The position numbers were made by a program, and so were the translations under genes. The notes below the pieces were generated by a model. It was not told the DNA's origin and did no database searches. It worked only from the letters and a program-made list of their open reading frames with translations. 64,000 nucleotides of DNA, taken from Streptomyces sp. AC1-42W (GTDB lineage Bacteria > Actinomycetota > Actinomycetes > Streptomycetales > Streptomycetaceae). Positions 1 through 8,485 of this stretch are shown piece after piece. Location: positions 186,001-250,000 of the forward strand of contig NZ_QKWY01000001.1 in the NCBI RefSeq assembly GCF_003248355.1. Direction: 5' to 3'. Positions within the stretch are counted from its first letter, which is position 1; each line of letters opens with the position of its first letter.

Positions 1-293
1 TCCATGCGGGCCGCGGCCTCGCCGGCGCTGACGCTGCCGTCGGCGACCTGACCGGCCAGTTCCTGGAGGGCCTGCACGCGCTGAACGACCGCCGGGTTGC
101 CGATCTTCGCGCGCTGACCGCTCATGAGCTGGGAGAGCATGGGAGCGGAGAGTCCGAGGGCCGCGGCGAGCCGGGCCTGATTGAGTCCGAGATCGTCGAT
201 CAGCCGGCGGAAGAGCGCGCCCAACGGCTCTCCGTACCAACTGCGCTGGAGGTCTCTGGCTCTGGCCGTCGCCTCTTGTTGCGCTGCATCCAT
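1..293 (-). CDS. XRE-family DNA-binding protein, C-terminus cut by window edge
   Basis: The first 97 codons of a small regulator are present; the 3' end lies outside the window. The predicted N-terminus (MDAAQQEATARA...) is followed by a helix-turn-helix at about residues 25-60, with a typical recognition region NQARLAAALGLSAPMLSQL and then GQRAKIGNP. This is the lambda-repressor/XRE fold that binds short palindromes. The ATG at 293 was chosen because the HTH follows it at normal distance and no better start lies upstream. A perfect 9-bp inverted repeat 80 bp upstream (372-397) is a plausible own operator. Its target genes cannot be inferred from the window. The fold assignment is solid, the function is not known. 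Confidence 0.8.
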   Translation of the reverse strand, partial: MDAAQQEATARARDLQRSWYGEPLGALFRRLIDDLGLNQARLAAALGLSAPMLSQLMSGQRAKIGNPAVVQRVQALQELAGQVADGSVSAGEAAARM

Positions 294-371
294 TGCGTCT
301 CCCCTTCGCATCGGCTTCGCTGCTGCGAACCTCGACCAGCATCTTACGGAGCGTGGTCGCGCACGGGGAGT

Positions 372-397
372 CCCCGTATTTTTGCAGGAATACGGGG
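372..397. promoter_or_regulatory. 9-bp inverted repeat, candidate operator
   Basis: CCCCGTATT and its exact complement AATACGGGG are separated by 8 nt, between the XRE gene and tRNA-Ala. The loop is AT-rich and no T-run follows, so it looks more like an operator for the divergent XRE regulator than a terminator. The regulator assignment is inference. Confidence 0.45.
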
Positions 398-461
398 GTG
401 AGCCGGTACTCTGTTCTGCGGCGGTGGCCGAACGTCGAGGCGTTCAGGGCTGCGTGCTGTC

Positions 462-534
462 GGGGCCTTAGCTCAGTTGGTAGAGCGCTGCCTTTGCAAG
501 GCAGATGTCAGGAGTTCGAATCTCCTAGGCTCCA
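462..534 (+). tRNA. tRNA-Ala (anticodon TGC)
   Basis: A 73-nt cloverleaf can be drawn. The acceptor arms GGGGCCT/AGGCTCC pair with one G-T wobble, the D-arm contains TAGCTCAGTTGGTAGAGC, the anticodon stem CTGCC/GGCAG encloses TTTGCAA with anticodon TGC at 495-497, and the T-arm is AGGAGTTCGAATCTCCT. The 3' CCA is not encoded. A strong terminator hairpin follows at once. Confidence 0.98.
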
Positions 535-541
535 CATCCCA

Positions 542-583
542 AGAGCTCCCCCGACCTGCGGAAACGTGGGTCGGGGGAGCTCT
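542..583 (+). terminator. Intrinsic terminator of tRNA-Ala
   Basis: A near-perfect inverted repeat (AGAGCTCCCCCGACC with its complement, 12-nt loop) lies 8 bp after the tRNA and is followed by TTT. Confidence 0.85.
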
Positions 584-676
584 TTGCATATGCCGGGGAC
601 GAAGTACGCGCCGGTCGACGGGGTCCCGTCGGTGAGAGCGGTCGCCCACGCCGGCGGAGCCGGTCGGCCGCGAGGA

Positions 677-1417
677 TCAGGGACGCTCGTCGGGGTCCGT
701 GCCGCCCACGCCGTCCGGGCCGTCCTCGCCGGCCGCCTCGGCGTCGGCCTGCTTGGCCTCGACCTCGGGGTCCAGGAGCGACGAGGAGTGCGGGCTGCCG
801 TCCACGGAGGACAGTGGGGCGCGGTCGTCGACCTCGGTGGGGGCCGGCGGCTCCACCAGCCACTCCGGGTTGGCCTGCTTGTCCCACCAGCGCCAGGCGG
901 CGTACCCGGCGATCGCGAGGACCCCGGTCACGGCCACACCCTTGAACGCCATGCCGAGCCTGGCTCGCCGGTGCTGCTTGCGGGCGAGCTTGCGGATCTG
1001 CTTCGCCGTGACCTGGCCGCGCAGGGCGGCGACCGCGGCGGCGCTGCGGGCCGCGGCCTCCTCGGCCACCGGCTGGGCGGCGGCCATGGCGCTCTCGATG
1101 CGCGGGACGGTGTAGTCCGCGGCGCTGCGGGCGGCCCGGCGGGTCTGGAGGGCGGCGCGTGCGGCGACCTCGTCGACCTTCGGGGGCACGTGTGTGCGGG
1201 CGAGTTCGATACGGGGGGCGACGTGTGCGCCGTACTGGACACGGGCCTGCGCGGCTGCCTTCGACACCTTCGGCGCCAGCAGGGTGCGTGCTTCGTGCGC
1301 GTAGTGAACGGCCTGTTCCCTGGCGCTGTCGGCGTAGGGCGCCACCACGTCCGCGGCGTGCTGCACGCTGTCCCTCGCCGAGTCGGTTGCGGCACGCACG
1401 CTGTCGATGCGGGTCAC
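677..1417 (-). CDS. DUF5324-like single-pass membrane protein
   Basis: A 246-residue protein starts at GTG 1417, preceded by a very strong Shine-Dalgarno (AAGGAGGAGG, 6-7 nt spacer). Residues 1-150 are alanine-, arginine- and glutamate-rich amphipathic helix with repeated S-A-R-E and P-R-I-E motifs. A short membrane segment (GVAVTGVLAIAGYAAWRWW) follows at about residues 165-185, and the C-terminal tail is acidic and proline-rich. This layout matches the DUF5324 family, which is conserved in Streptomyces next to the cyclophilin gene. No enzymatic motif is visible. A structural or membrane-tethered coiled-coil role is only an inference. It is transcribed divergently from ppiA. Confidence 0.8.
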   Translation of the reverse strand: MTRIDSVRAATDSARDSVQHAADVVAPYADSAREQAVHYAHEARTLLAPKVSKAAAQARVQYGAHVAPRIELARTHVPPKVDEVAARAALQTRRAARSAADYTVPRIESAMAAAQPVAEEAAARSAAAVAALRGQVTAKQIRKLARKQHRRARLGMAFKGVAVTGVLAIAGYAAWRWWDKQANPEWLVEPPAPTEVDDRAPLSSVDGSPHSSSLLDPEVEAKQADAEAAGEDGPDGVGGTDPDERP

Positions 1418-1794
1418 GGGATTCCTCCTCCTTGGTGGCGGGTAAGTACTCCGCCTTTCCACCCATTTCGAAATCATGCCTGCGTGAGGCCGGTGCGGCA
1501 CGTGGAGTGGGCATCCGGGGTATGGGGCGCGCAAGGGATGTCTCGGGTCATCCGGGGCAAGGGGGAGCCTTCGGCCGACCATGCCACGCTTCCGTCCGCT
1601 CCGCCCCGGTTCGGCGCGCACCTGGCGGCACGGTTCACACGGGGGCGGCGCGGGAAGCCGCCCGGCGCTCGCCTCGGGCGCCGCCGGGGCGCCCCGTGCG
1701 AGGATCGGGGCGTCGGGACCGGACCGGTTGCGGGGCGGGCCGACGCGCGGCACGGCCGCGCAGAGCACACGTGCAGACTCACGGAAGGCAGATC
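1418..1794. other. Divergent intergenic region
   Basis: This 377-bp stretch separates the divergent DUF5324 and cyclophilin genes and must hold both promoters. I see no convincing -35/-10 pair, RNA structure or small gene; open frames crossing it have no ribosome site and are high-GC shadows. Confidence 0.5.
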
Positions 1795-2322
1795 GTGGCC
1801 GAAGAGCTTTACGCCACCTTGAAGACCAACCAGGGCGACATCGAGATCCGGCTGCTGCCGAACCACGCTCCCCAGACGGTCAGGAACTTCGTCGAGCTCG
1901 CCAACGGGGAACGGGAGTGGGTCCACCCGGCGACCGGCGCGAAGAGCACGGACCGGCTGTACGACGGCACCGTCTTCCACCGCGTGATCAGCGGCTTCAT
2001 GATCCAGGGCGGTGACCCGCTGGGGAACGGCACGGGTGGTCCGGGCTACAAGTTCAAGGACGAGTTCCACCCCGATCTCGCCTTCAACAAGCCGTACCTG
2101 CTCGCCATGGCGAACTCGGGCCCCGGCACCAACGGCTCGCAGTTCTTCATCACGGTCTCGCCCACGGCCTGGCTGACCGGCAAGCACACCATCTTCGGCG
2201 AGGTGACGAACGACGCGAGCAAGCGGGTCGTGGACGCCATCGCGGGGGCCGAGACCAATGCCCGCACCGACCGGCCGGTGCAGGACGTCGTCATCGAGTC
2301 GGTGACCGTCGAGACGCGCTGA
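1795..2322 (+). CDS. ppiA: Cyclophilin-type peptidyl-prolyl cis-trans isomerase
   Basis: A 175-residue cytoplasmic cyclophilin without signal peptide. It accelerates cis-trans isomerisation of prolyl bonds. Family signatures are visible: VFHRVISGFMIQGGDP (catalytic Arg and the F-M-I-Q-G-G core), MANSGPGTNGSQFFIT and the HTIFGEV segment; the usual active-site Trp is probably supplied by SPTAWLTGKH. The GTG at 1795 was chosen because GGAAGG lies 6 nt upstream and the domain starts directly (AEELYATLKTN). Length fits the 165-177 residue actinobacterial group. The gene corresponds by position to mycobacterial ppiA, upstream of crgA and trpG. Confidence 0.95.
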   Translation: MAEELYATLKTNQGDIEIRLLPNHAPQTVRNFVELANGEREWVHPATGAKSTDRLYDGTVFHRVISGFMIQGGDPLGNGTGGPGYKFKDEFHPDLAFNKPYLLAMANSGPGTNGSQFFITVSPTAWLTGKHTIFGEVTNDASKRVVDAIAGAETNARTDRPVQDVVIESVTVETR

Positions 2323-2497
2323 GCGCCCTTCGTCACCGCCCGGTCACTCTCCGATTCCGTGTTCGGGGAACCAACCGCCCCGCTCGTCCGTATCTCCTGA
2401 CAGAACGGACGCGCGGGGCGGTGCCGCGTGCGTCCCGCGCGCCGACGGGGACCGTACGAGAAGGACCGCAGGACGAGGACCGAGGGGACCGGAAGCC

Positions 2498-3406
2498 ATG
2501 GGACCGATGGACCAGCAGCCGCCCGGCGCGTCCGGACCGCCCCCGCCCGCGGAGGGCCCGGCCGTCTGCTACCGCCATCCGGACCGGCCCACGGGCGTTC
2601 GGTGCGTCCGGTGCGAGCGGCCCATCTGCCCGGAATGCATGATCGGCGCCTCGGTCGGCTTCCAGTGCCCGGACTGCGTCCGGCAGGGGTCCGGTACGGG
2701 CCACGGCGCGACCGCCGCCCGGCCGCGCACGCTGGCCGGTGGCGTCGTCGCGGACGACCCCCGGCTGATCACCAAGATCCTGATCGGGATCAACATCGCC
2801 GTGTTCGTCGCGGCGGCGATGGACAAGGCGCTGCTCGACGACCTGATGCTGCTGGGCCGGGCCATCGTCCATGACCACGGGCCCGTGGAAGGCATCGCCG
2901 AGGGCCAGTGGTACCGGCTGGTCACGGCGATGTTCCTGCACGAGGAGCCGTGGCACATCGCGTTCAACATGCTGGGGCTCTGGTGGCTGGGCGGCCCGCT
3001 GGAGGCGGTGCTGGGCCGGGTCCGCTATCTCTCGCTCTATCTGCTCTCGGGGCTGGCGGGGAGCGCTCTGACGTACTGGCTCGCGGCGCCGAACCAGCCC
3101 TCGCTGGGGGCCTCGGGCGCCGTCTGGGGCCTGCTCGGCGCGACCGCCGTGCTGATGCGCCGGCTGAACTACGACATGCGTCCGGTCTTCGCGCTGGTCG
3201 CGCTCAACCTGGTGATCACCTTCAACCCCTGGGGCGGGATCGCCTGGCAGGCGCACATCGGCGGGCTGATCGCGGGGGTGCTGATCGGGATCGGGATGGT
3301 GCACGCCCCGCGCGAGCGGCGGGACCTCGTGCAGTTCGGCACCTGCGCCGCGGTCCTGGCGGCCACCGTCGTCATCGTGGTGGCCAGAACGGCCGCACTG
3401 ACCTAG
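2498..3406 (+). CDS. Rhomboid-family intramembrane serine protease with N-terminal zinc-binding domain
   Basis: A 302-residue membrane protease. Residues 25-65 hold a Cys/His-rich B-box-like module (CYRHP, CVRCERPICPECM, CPDC) that probably binds zinc in the cytoplasm. Residues 85-295 form the rhomboid fold with six membrane segments. The catalytic Ser is in SLGASGAVWG and the catalytic His in WQAHIGGLIAG; the L1-loop WHIAFNM motif is also present. It should cleave single-pass membrane substrates, which are unknown. ATG 2498 and ATG 2507 are both possible; the first has GGGGACCGGAAG upstream. It follows ppiA by 175 bp, as in other Streptomyces. Confidence 0.93.
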   Translation: MGPMDQQPPGASGPPPPAEGPAVCYRHPDRPTGVRCVRCERPICPECMIGASVGFQCPDCVRQGSGTGHGATAARPRTLAGGVVADDPRLITKILIGINIAVFVAAAMDKALLDDLMLLGRAIVHDHGPVEGIAEGQWYRLVTAMFLHEEPWHIAFNMLGLWWLGGPLEAVLGRVRYLSLYLLSGLAGSALTYWLAAPNQPSLGASGAVWGLLGATAVLMRRLNYDMRPVFALVALNLVITFNPWGGIAWQAHIGGLIAGVLIGIGMVHAPRERRDLVQFGTCAAVLAATVVIVVARTAALT

Positions 3407-3453
3407 GGCGCGCTGCGGGCAGCGCCGCTCCGGGTACCGGCGCAGGCATCGTT

Positions 3454-3685
3454 GTGGATCGTTTGTGACCGAAGTTGTCCACAGGATTCCACAGCGTGAT
3501 CCCGATCTTGTGCATAGTGCGGGCACAACTGTGCCCCTTGTCCCTGAGCTGGGTTTTTCCAGACAGGACAAGGGGCGTACCGACCGGGGGCGAGCCCGGC
3601 CGCAGTCACACCGGCGTCAACGGCCTGTGAGTTATCCACAGATCGTCTGACCTTTTCCCCCGCCTGTGGATAACGCTGTGGGTAA
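3454..3685. promoter_or_regulatory. Cluster of DnaA boxes in a convergent intergenic region
   Basis: Between rhomboid and crgA (3407-3743, 337 bp, no gene) lie three perfect DnaA boxes: TTGTCCACA at 3475-3483, TTATCCACA at 3632-3640 and TGTGGATAA at 3665-3673. There are also near-matches at 3677-3685 (TGTGGGTAA) and around 3454 (TGTGGATCG). The last boxes are arranged head to head. Streptomyces oriC uses the same 9-mers, but no dnaA or dnaN lies here, so this is not the origin. A DnaA-titrating or replication-timing cluster is the likely reading. Confidence 0.75.
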
Positions 3686-3743
3686 CTCAGGGCAGGGGTT
3701 GCGCGGCGATGCCGCTCCGTGGTCTACGCGGTGGGCGCGGAGG

Positions 3744-3998
3744 CTACTTCCACTGGGTGGAGACGCCGAAGCCACCGGCGATGAAGCCGAAGCCCACGAC
3801 GATGTTCCAGTTGCCGAGCGAGGGGATCGGCAGGTCGCCGTCGGTCACGTAGAAGACGACGATCCAGGCCAGGCCGATCAGGAACAGCGCCAGCATCACG
3901 GGCGCCACCCAGCTGCGGCTGGTCAGACTTATGTTGGTCGCCTGCTTCGCCGGAGGCGGCGTGAAGTCGGCCTTCTTGCGGATACGTGACTTCGGCAC
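3744..3998 (-). CDS. crgA: Cell division inhibitor CrgA
   Basis: An 84-residue protein with two membrane segments ([22 protein letters not shown] and [18 protein letters not shown]) and a basic N-terminus [16 protein letters not shown], the hallmark of CrgA. In Streptomyces CrgA influences FtsZ-ring assembly and the timing of sporulation septation; in mycobacteria it bridges FtsZ and septal penicillin-binding proteins. The GTG at 3998 has AGGAG 8 nt upstream. Its position next to the DUF881 gene, trpG and the pknB operon is conserved across actinobacteria. The conserved C-terminal GVSTQWK is intact. Confidence 0.97.
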   Translation of the reverse strand: MPKSRIRKKADFTPPPAKQATNISLTSRSWVAPVMLALFLIGLAWIVVFYVTDGDLPIPSLGNWNIVVGFGFIAGGFGVSTQWK

Positions 3999-4139
3999 GA
4001 GGAACTCTCCTGTCGATGCGCTGCGTGACCGCGCAGGGATCTCTGGCTGGCGCCGGGGCGGGGCGCGAGGGGGAATGTGGCCTCTCCCGGACGTCCGTTA
4101 GCGTAGTCCTTCCGTGGCACCGAAGGAGATAAGGGTACG

Positions 4140-4907
4140 TTGAGCAATTCTGCCGACTCTCCCGCCGGCCCGGTCCGGAGCCCCTTCCGGCACCCGGCCA
4201 GAGTGCTCACCGCTGCCGTTTTCGCCCTCGCCGGTCTGATCTTCGTAACCAGCGCGAATACGGCCAAGGGCACCAATATCCGTACCGACGCCTCGCTCCT
4301 CAAGCTCTCCGACCTCATCCAGCAGCGCAGCGGCAAGAACGCGGCCCTGGAGGAGTCCGCCGCCTCCGTGCGCGGGGACATCGACCGCCTCGCCCAGCGC
4401 GACAACGGCAGCACCAAGGCGGAGGCCGCCCGGCTCAAGGCCCTGGAGCGGACCGCCGGCACCACGAAGCTGACCGGCAGCGCCGTGTCCGTCACGCTCA
4501 ACGACGCCCCGCCGAACGCCACCGCGAGCCCCGGCTACCCCGATCCGCAACCCAACGACCTGGTCATCCACCAGCAGGACCTCCAGGCGGTCGTCAACGC
4601 CCTGTGGCAGGGCGGCGCCCGCGGCATCAAGGTCATGGACCAGCGGCTGATCTCCACCAGCGCGGTGCGCTGCGTCGGCAACACCCTGATCCTCCAGGGC
4701 CGCGTCTACTCACCCCCGTACAAGATCACCGCCGTGGGGGACCCCGGCGCGCTGCGCAAGGCGCTCGACGCCTCGCCGGCGATCCAGAACTACCTGCTGT
4801 ACGTGAAGGCGTACGGGCTCGGCTGGGACGTGGACGAGCAGGGTTCGGTGACCCTCCCCGGCTACTCGGGCACGGTGGACCTGCACTACGCGGAGCCCGT
4901 GGAGTAG
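4140..4907 (+). CDS. DUF881-family membrane-anchored protein
   Basis: A 255-residue protein. An N-terminal membrane anchor lies at about residues 20-40 (RVLTAAVFALAGLIFVTSA). A coiled-coil of about 55 residues (LIQQRSGKNAALEE...AARLKALERTAG) follows, then the DUF881 domain with the conserved NDLVIHQQDLQAVVNALWQGGA block. Most of the protein should be outside the membrane. DUF881 proteins are regularly found with crgA and the sortase genes, suggesting a division or envelope role, but no activity is proven. The start is a TTG at 4140 with AAGGAG 11 nt and AAGGG 4 nt upstream; no in-frame ATG fits better. Confidence 0.88.
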   Translation: MSNSADSPAGPVRSPFRHPARVLTAAVFALAGLIFVTSANTAKGTNIRTDASLLKLSDLIQQRSGKNAALEESAASVRGDIDRLAQRDNGSTKAEAARLKALERTAGTTKLTGSAVSVTLNDAPPNATASPGYPDPQPNDLVIHQQDLQAVVNALWQGGARGIKVMDQRLISTSAVRCVGNTLILQGRVYSPPYKITAVGDPGALRKALDASPAIQNYLLYVKAYGLGWDVDEQGSVTLPGYSGTVDLHYAEPVE

Positions 4908-5009
4908 CCGGCGGCCGGGCCCGGACGGGCGGCCCGCGAGGTTTTCCACAGCCGACCCGCGCCGGGCCCCGCGGCCTTTAGTCTGGTCCCGTACCGAATG
5001 GAGGGTCTG

Positions 5010-5195
5010 ATGTACAGCTGGATCTGGCGCCATCTGCCGGGCAACGTGTGGGTGCGTGCGTTCATCTCGCTCGTGCTCGCCCTGGCCGTCGTCTATGTGC
5101 TGTTCCAGTACGTCTTCCCGTGGGCGGAACCGCTGCTCCCGTTCGGTGACGTGACGGTGGACGGCGCGAGCGCGGCGACGGGGGCCGGACGATGA
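5010..5195 (+). CDS. Small membrane protein translated with trpG
   Basis: A 61-residue protein with one hydrophobic segment (VRAFISLVLALAVVYVLFQYVF) and a short outward tail. The ATG at 5010 is preferred over the in-frame ATG at 4998 because GGAGGG at 5000-5005 overlaps the first ATG and is well placed for the second. Its TGA overlaps the trpG ATG (ATGA), so the two are translationally coupled. Function unknown; it occurs at this place in Streptomyces chromosomes. Confidence 0.8.
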   Translation: MYSWIWRHLPGNVWVRAFISLVLALAVVYVLFQYVFPWAEPLLPFGDVTVDGASAATGAGR

Positions 5196-5830
5196 GCGCC
5201 CGCATCCTGGTCGTCGACAACTACGACAGCTTCGTCTTCAACCTCGTCCAGTACCTCTACCAGCTCGGCGCCGAGTGCGAGGTGCTGCGCAACGACGAGG
5301 TGACCACCGCCCACGCCCAGGACGGGTTCGACGGCGTCCTGCTCTCCCCCGGCCCCGGCACCCCGGAGGAGGCGGGCGTCTGCGTCGACATGGTGCGGCA
5401 CTGCGCGGCCACCGGCGTCCCGGTCTTCGGCGTCTGCCTGGGCATGCAGTCCATGGCCGTCGCGTACGGCGGTGTCGTCGGCCGCGCCCCCGAACTGCTG
5501 CACGGCAAGACGTCCCCGGTGCTCCACGAGGGCACGGGCGTGTTCGCCGGACTGCCCTCGCCCTTCACCGCGACCCGTTACCACTCGCTCGCCGCCGAAC
5601 CGGACACGGTCCCCGCCGAGCTGGAGGTCACCGCGCGGACGGCGGACGGCATCATCATGGGCCTGCGCCACCGGGAGCTGGCCGTCGAGGGCGTGCAGTT
5701 CCATCCGGAGTCGGTGCTCACCGAGCACGGCCATCTGATGCTGGCCAACTGGCTGGTGCGCTGCGGGGACACCGGAGCCGTCGAGAGGTCGGCGGGGCTC
5801 GCTCCGGTGGTGGGCAAGGCCGTCGCGTGA
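5192..5830 (+). CDS. trpG: Glutamine amidotransferase subunit of anthranilate / aminodeoxychorismate synthase
   Basis: A 212-residue class I glutamine amidotransferase. It hydrolyses glutamine and delivers ammonia to the chorismate-binding partner (TrpE or PabB) for tryptophan or folate synthesis. Visible motifs are VVDNYDSFVFNLVQYL, the oxyanion loop LLSPGPGTPEEAG, the nucleophile Cys in FGVCLGMQSM and the His/Glu pair in GVQFHPESVL. No synthase partner is in the window, so it may serve both pathways (hence also called pabA). It is coupled upstream (ATGA) and downstream (GTGA), sitting in one transcription unit with the first sortase. Confidence 0.95.
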   Translation: MSARILVVDNYDSFVFNLVQYLYQLGAECEVLRNDEVTTAHAQDGFDGVLLSPGPGTPEEAGVCVDMVRHCAATGVPVFGVCLGMQSMAVAYGGVVGRAPELLHGKTSPVLHEGTGVFAGLPSPFTATRYHSLAAEPDTVPAELEVTARTADGIIMGLRHRELAVEGVQFHPESVLTEHGHLMLANWLVRCGDTGAVERSAGLAPVVGKAVA

Positions 5831-7104
5831 CCCCGCCCCGCCACGGAGCCGGGGCCGGGCAGGACGACCCGCACGATGCGCGGGCGTACGAGGACCCGGC
5901 GGCGTTCGAGGCGGCGGCGCACCGGCTGTCGGACCCGTTGAACGACCCGCTGCCCGGATCGGGGCCCTTCCCCCCGCGGCAGCAGGCGCCGTACGGCCTC
6001 CAGGGCGCCCAGGAGGGCCCGCAGGAGTGGTACGACCCGGAGGGCTACCAACGGGACTGGTACGGCCACCAGGAGCCCGTGCAGCGGCCTCCGGCGGGCC
6101 CGCAGCCCCCGGGCGGCGACGCCGCCGAGCCACCCACGGAGGTGTTCCACCGAATAGACCCGTACGAACCGTACGACCCGGCCGCGTCGACGCCCCGCCC
6201 GGAGCCCGACGCGTACACCGGGACCGACGAGCCCGGGGACGTACCCGGCACCGGCGCTCCCGGCACGCCCGCGCCGCCCGCCGGCGGCCGTGCCGAGCGC
6301 AGGCGGGCCGCCAACGCCAAGGGGCGCGGCCGGCGCCGCCCCGCGCCACGGCCGGACGCCGCCGCGGCGGACGGAGCCCCGGCGAAGCCCATGACGCGCA
6401 TGGAGGCGCGCCGCGCGGCCAAGGCCGCCAAGGACAGCCCCGCGGTCGTCATCAGCCGGGGCATCGGCGAACTGTTCATCACCCTCGGCGTCCTGATGCT
6501 GCTGTTCGTCACCTACCAGCTGTGGTGGACGAATGTGCGTGCCGACCAGATCGCCGGGCGCGAGACGCACAAGATCCAGGACAACTGGGCCAAGGGCGGC
6601 AGCAAACCCGAGGCGTTCGAGCCGGGGCAGGGCTTCGCCATCCTCCACATCCCCAAGCTCGACGTCGTCACGCCGATCGCCGAGGGCATCAGCAAGGAGA
6701 AGGTCCTCGACCGGGGCATGGTCGGCCACTACAGCGAGGAACCGCTGCGCACGGCGATGCCCTCGGACAAGCAGGGCAACTTCGCGCTGGCCGGCCACCG
6801 CAACACGCACGGCGAGCCGTTCCGCTACGTCAACCGCCTGCGCCCCGGCGACCCGATCGTGGTCGAGACGCAGGAGGCGTACTACACCTACGAGATGACG
6901 CGCACTCTGCCGCAGACCTCGCCGTCCAACGTCTCCGTCATCGGCCCGGTGCCGCCGCAGTCCGGCTTCACCAAGCCCGGCCGGTACATCACATTGACGA
7001 CGTGTACGCCCGAATTCACGAGTACGTACCGTTTGATCGTCTGGGGCAAGATGGTCGACGAACGGCCGCGCAGCAAGGGGAAGCCCGACGTGCTCGTGGA
7101 CTGA
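5827..7104 (+). CDS. srtE: Class E sortase with long disordered N-terminus
   Basis: A 425-residue membrane transpeptidase. Residues 1-200 are proline/glycine/acid-rich and disordered. A single membrane segment follows (GIGELFITLGVLMLLFVTYQLWW), then the sortase domain with catalytic His in LAGHRNTHGEPF, catalytic Cys in TLTTCTPEF and Arg in TYRLIVWGK. Class E sortases anchor proteins such as long chaplins at an LAXTG signal to peptidoglycan. The GTG at 5827 overlaps the trpG stop (GTGA). Tandem class E sortase genes at this locus are known in Streptomyces as srtE1 and srtE2; I do not assign the number. Confidence 0.93.
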   Translation: MTPPRHGAGAGQDDPHDARAYEDPAAFEAAAHRLSDPLNDPLPGSGPFPPRQQAPYGLQGAQEGPQEWYDPEGYQRDWYGHQEPVQRPPAGPQPPGGDAAEPPTEVFHRIDPYEPYDPAASTPRPEPDAYTGTDEPGDVPGTGAPGTPAPPAGGRAERRRAANAKGRGRRRPAPRPDAAAADGAPAKPMTRMEARRAAKAAKDSPAVVISRGIGELFITLGVLMLLFVTYQLWWTNVRADQIAGRETHKIQDNWAKGGSKPEAFEPGQGFAILHIPKLDVVTPIAEGISKEKVLDRGMVGHYSEEPLRTAMPSDKQGNFALAGHRNTHGEPFRYVNRLRPGDPIVVETQEAYYTYEMTRTLPQTSPSNVSVIGPVPPQSGFTKPGRYITLTTCTPEFTSTYRLIVWGKMVDERPRSKGKPDVLVD

Positions 7105-7137
7105 ACGGGCTCGACGCCATGACGACAGGGCGGTGCT

Positions 7138-7869
7138 ATGACAGCGACGACCGAGGACCAGGAGCTGACCGACGAGTCCGCGCCCCCCGAGCGGAAGGGC
7201 GGCCGGCACCCCGTCGCGACCGCCATCAGCGTCTTCGGTGAACTCCTCATCACCGCAGGTCTGGTGCTCGGGCTCTTCGTCGTCTACTCGCTGTGGTGGA
7301 CGAATGTGCTCGCCGACCGCGAGGCCACCAAGCAGGGCAACAGCGTCCGTGACGGCTGGGCGGACGGACCCGGCGCCCTGGACACCAAGGACGGCATCGG
7401 CTTCCTGCACGTCCCCTCGATGAAGAACGGCGAAGTGCTCGTCAAGAAGGGCACCGACACCGAGACCCTCAACGACGGCGTCGCCGGCTATTACACCGAT
7501 CCGGTGAAATCCGCGCTGCCCTCCGACAAGGAGGGCAACTTCACGCTGGCCGCCCACCGCGACGGGCACGGGGCCAAGTTCCACAACATCGACAAGGTGC
7601 GCACCGGGGACGCGATCGTCTTCGAGACCAAGGACACCTGGTACGTCTACAAGGTCTTCAACGAGCTTCCGGAGACGTCGAAGTACAACGTGGACGTGCT
7701 GAAGCCGATCCCCAAGGGCTCCGGCGCCAAGAAGGCCGGCCGCTACATCACGCTCACGACCTGCACCCCGGTTTTCACCTCGAAGTACCGCTACATCGTC
7801 TGGGGCGAGCTGGTCCGCACGGAGAAGGTCGACCGCGACCGCACACCACCGGCGGAGCTGCGCTCGTGA
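7138..7869 (+). CDS. srtE: Second class E sortase
   Basis: A 243-residue sortase without the long disordered leader of its neighbour. It has a membrane segment at about residues 28-52 (AISVFGELLITAGLVLGLFVVY), catalytic His in LAAHRDGHGAKF, Cys in TLTTCTPVFTS and Arg in SKYRYIVWGE. It begins 33 bp after the first srtE, probably in the same operon, and shares the WWTNVLADRE stretch after the membrane segment, pointing to gene duplication. Same expected reaction: transpeptidation of sorting-signal proteins to cell-wall lipid II or peptidoglycan. Confidence 0.92.
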   Translation: MTATTEDQELTDESAPPERKGGRHPVATAISVFGELLITAGLVLGLFVVYSLWWTNVLADREATKQGNSVRDGWADGPGALDTKDGIGFLHVPSMKNGEVLVKKGTDTETLNDGVAGYYTDPVKSALPSDKEGNFTLAAHRDGHGAKFHNIDKVRTGDAIVFETKDTWYVYKVFNELPETSKYNVDVLKPIPKGSGAKKAGRYITLTTCTPVFTSKYRYIVWGELVRTEKVDRDRTPPAELRS

Positions 7870-8485
7870 TTCAACCTTCTGAGGTCGGCTTAGGAGGCCA
7901 GCCGGTGTCGGCCCGGCCAGCCTGGATTTTCGCAAGATCACAGGATTGCCGTGAATGTGAAGTTGTAATCGATTGTTTGTAACAGGTGTACTTTCAGTAC
8001 CGTTCTCCGAGGAAATGCGGCAGCAAGTCAATCGCCTATTGAATAGAATCCATGCGTCCTCGTGCCACGACGTGTCGAACCGTGGGTTGGGCTGGCACGG
8101 AAGTAGGTATAGCGGAAGGGTTTGCGGTCCCCGAACCGAGGCAATGCATGTCAGGATGTGGTCACTGAGTGTTCTCGGTATTACTTCTCCAGAGTGGGGA
8201 TGCTCTGGAGATAACGCTAATATGGGATATGTGAAAACCTACTAGACCTTCAGTTTTGACACCCTTCCTGCGTCAATTTTGCTGGCAGGGGCGTTTCGCC
8301 GTCTGCTCGGTGGCTGCGAGCTTGTCGCCGACGGGCGGCGCTTGGCAGTGGTGACTCAGTCGACGGCACTGATGTAAGTCACTTCAGCGAGGTCCGGGGC
8401 GTTCTGATCCGAATTGGCCACTTAACGTGACGCGCTGTCCGGAAATGCTCTTACCGATGAAGCCTGCTAATGCGATCGTAACGGT
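7870..8485. other. AT-richer non-coding part of a probable insertion
   Basis: About 620 bp between the second sortase gene and the small secreted protein. Base composition falls clearly below that of the neighbours, with runs such as AATCGATTGTTTGTAACAGG near 7970. One open frame at 7973-8245 (90 codons) has no ribosome site and no recognisable domain. No transposase, integrase or terminal repeats were found. The region looks like laterally acquired DNA, with decay likely. Confidence 0.6.

Noticed and set aside
3407..3743. Replication origin
   Set aside because: DnaA boxes are too few for a Streptomyces oriC, and neither dnaA nor dnaN flanks the region.
7973..8245. 90-codon frame in the low-GC island
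   Set aside because: No ribosome site, no recognisable domain and no signal peptide; lower GC makes random frames look less biased. Kept only as part of the island description.
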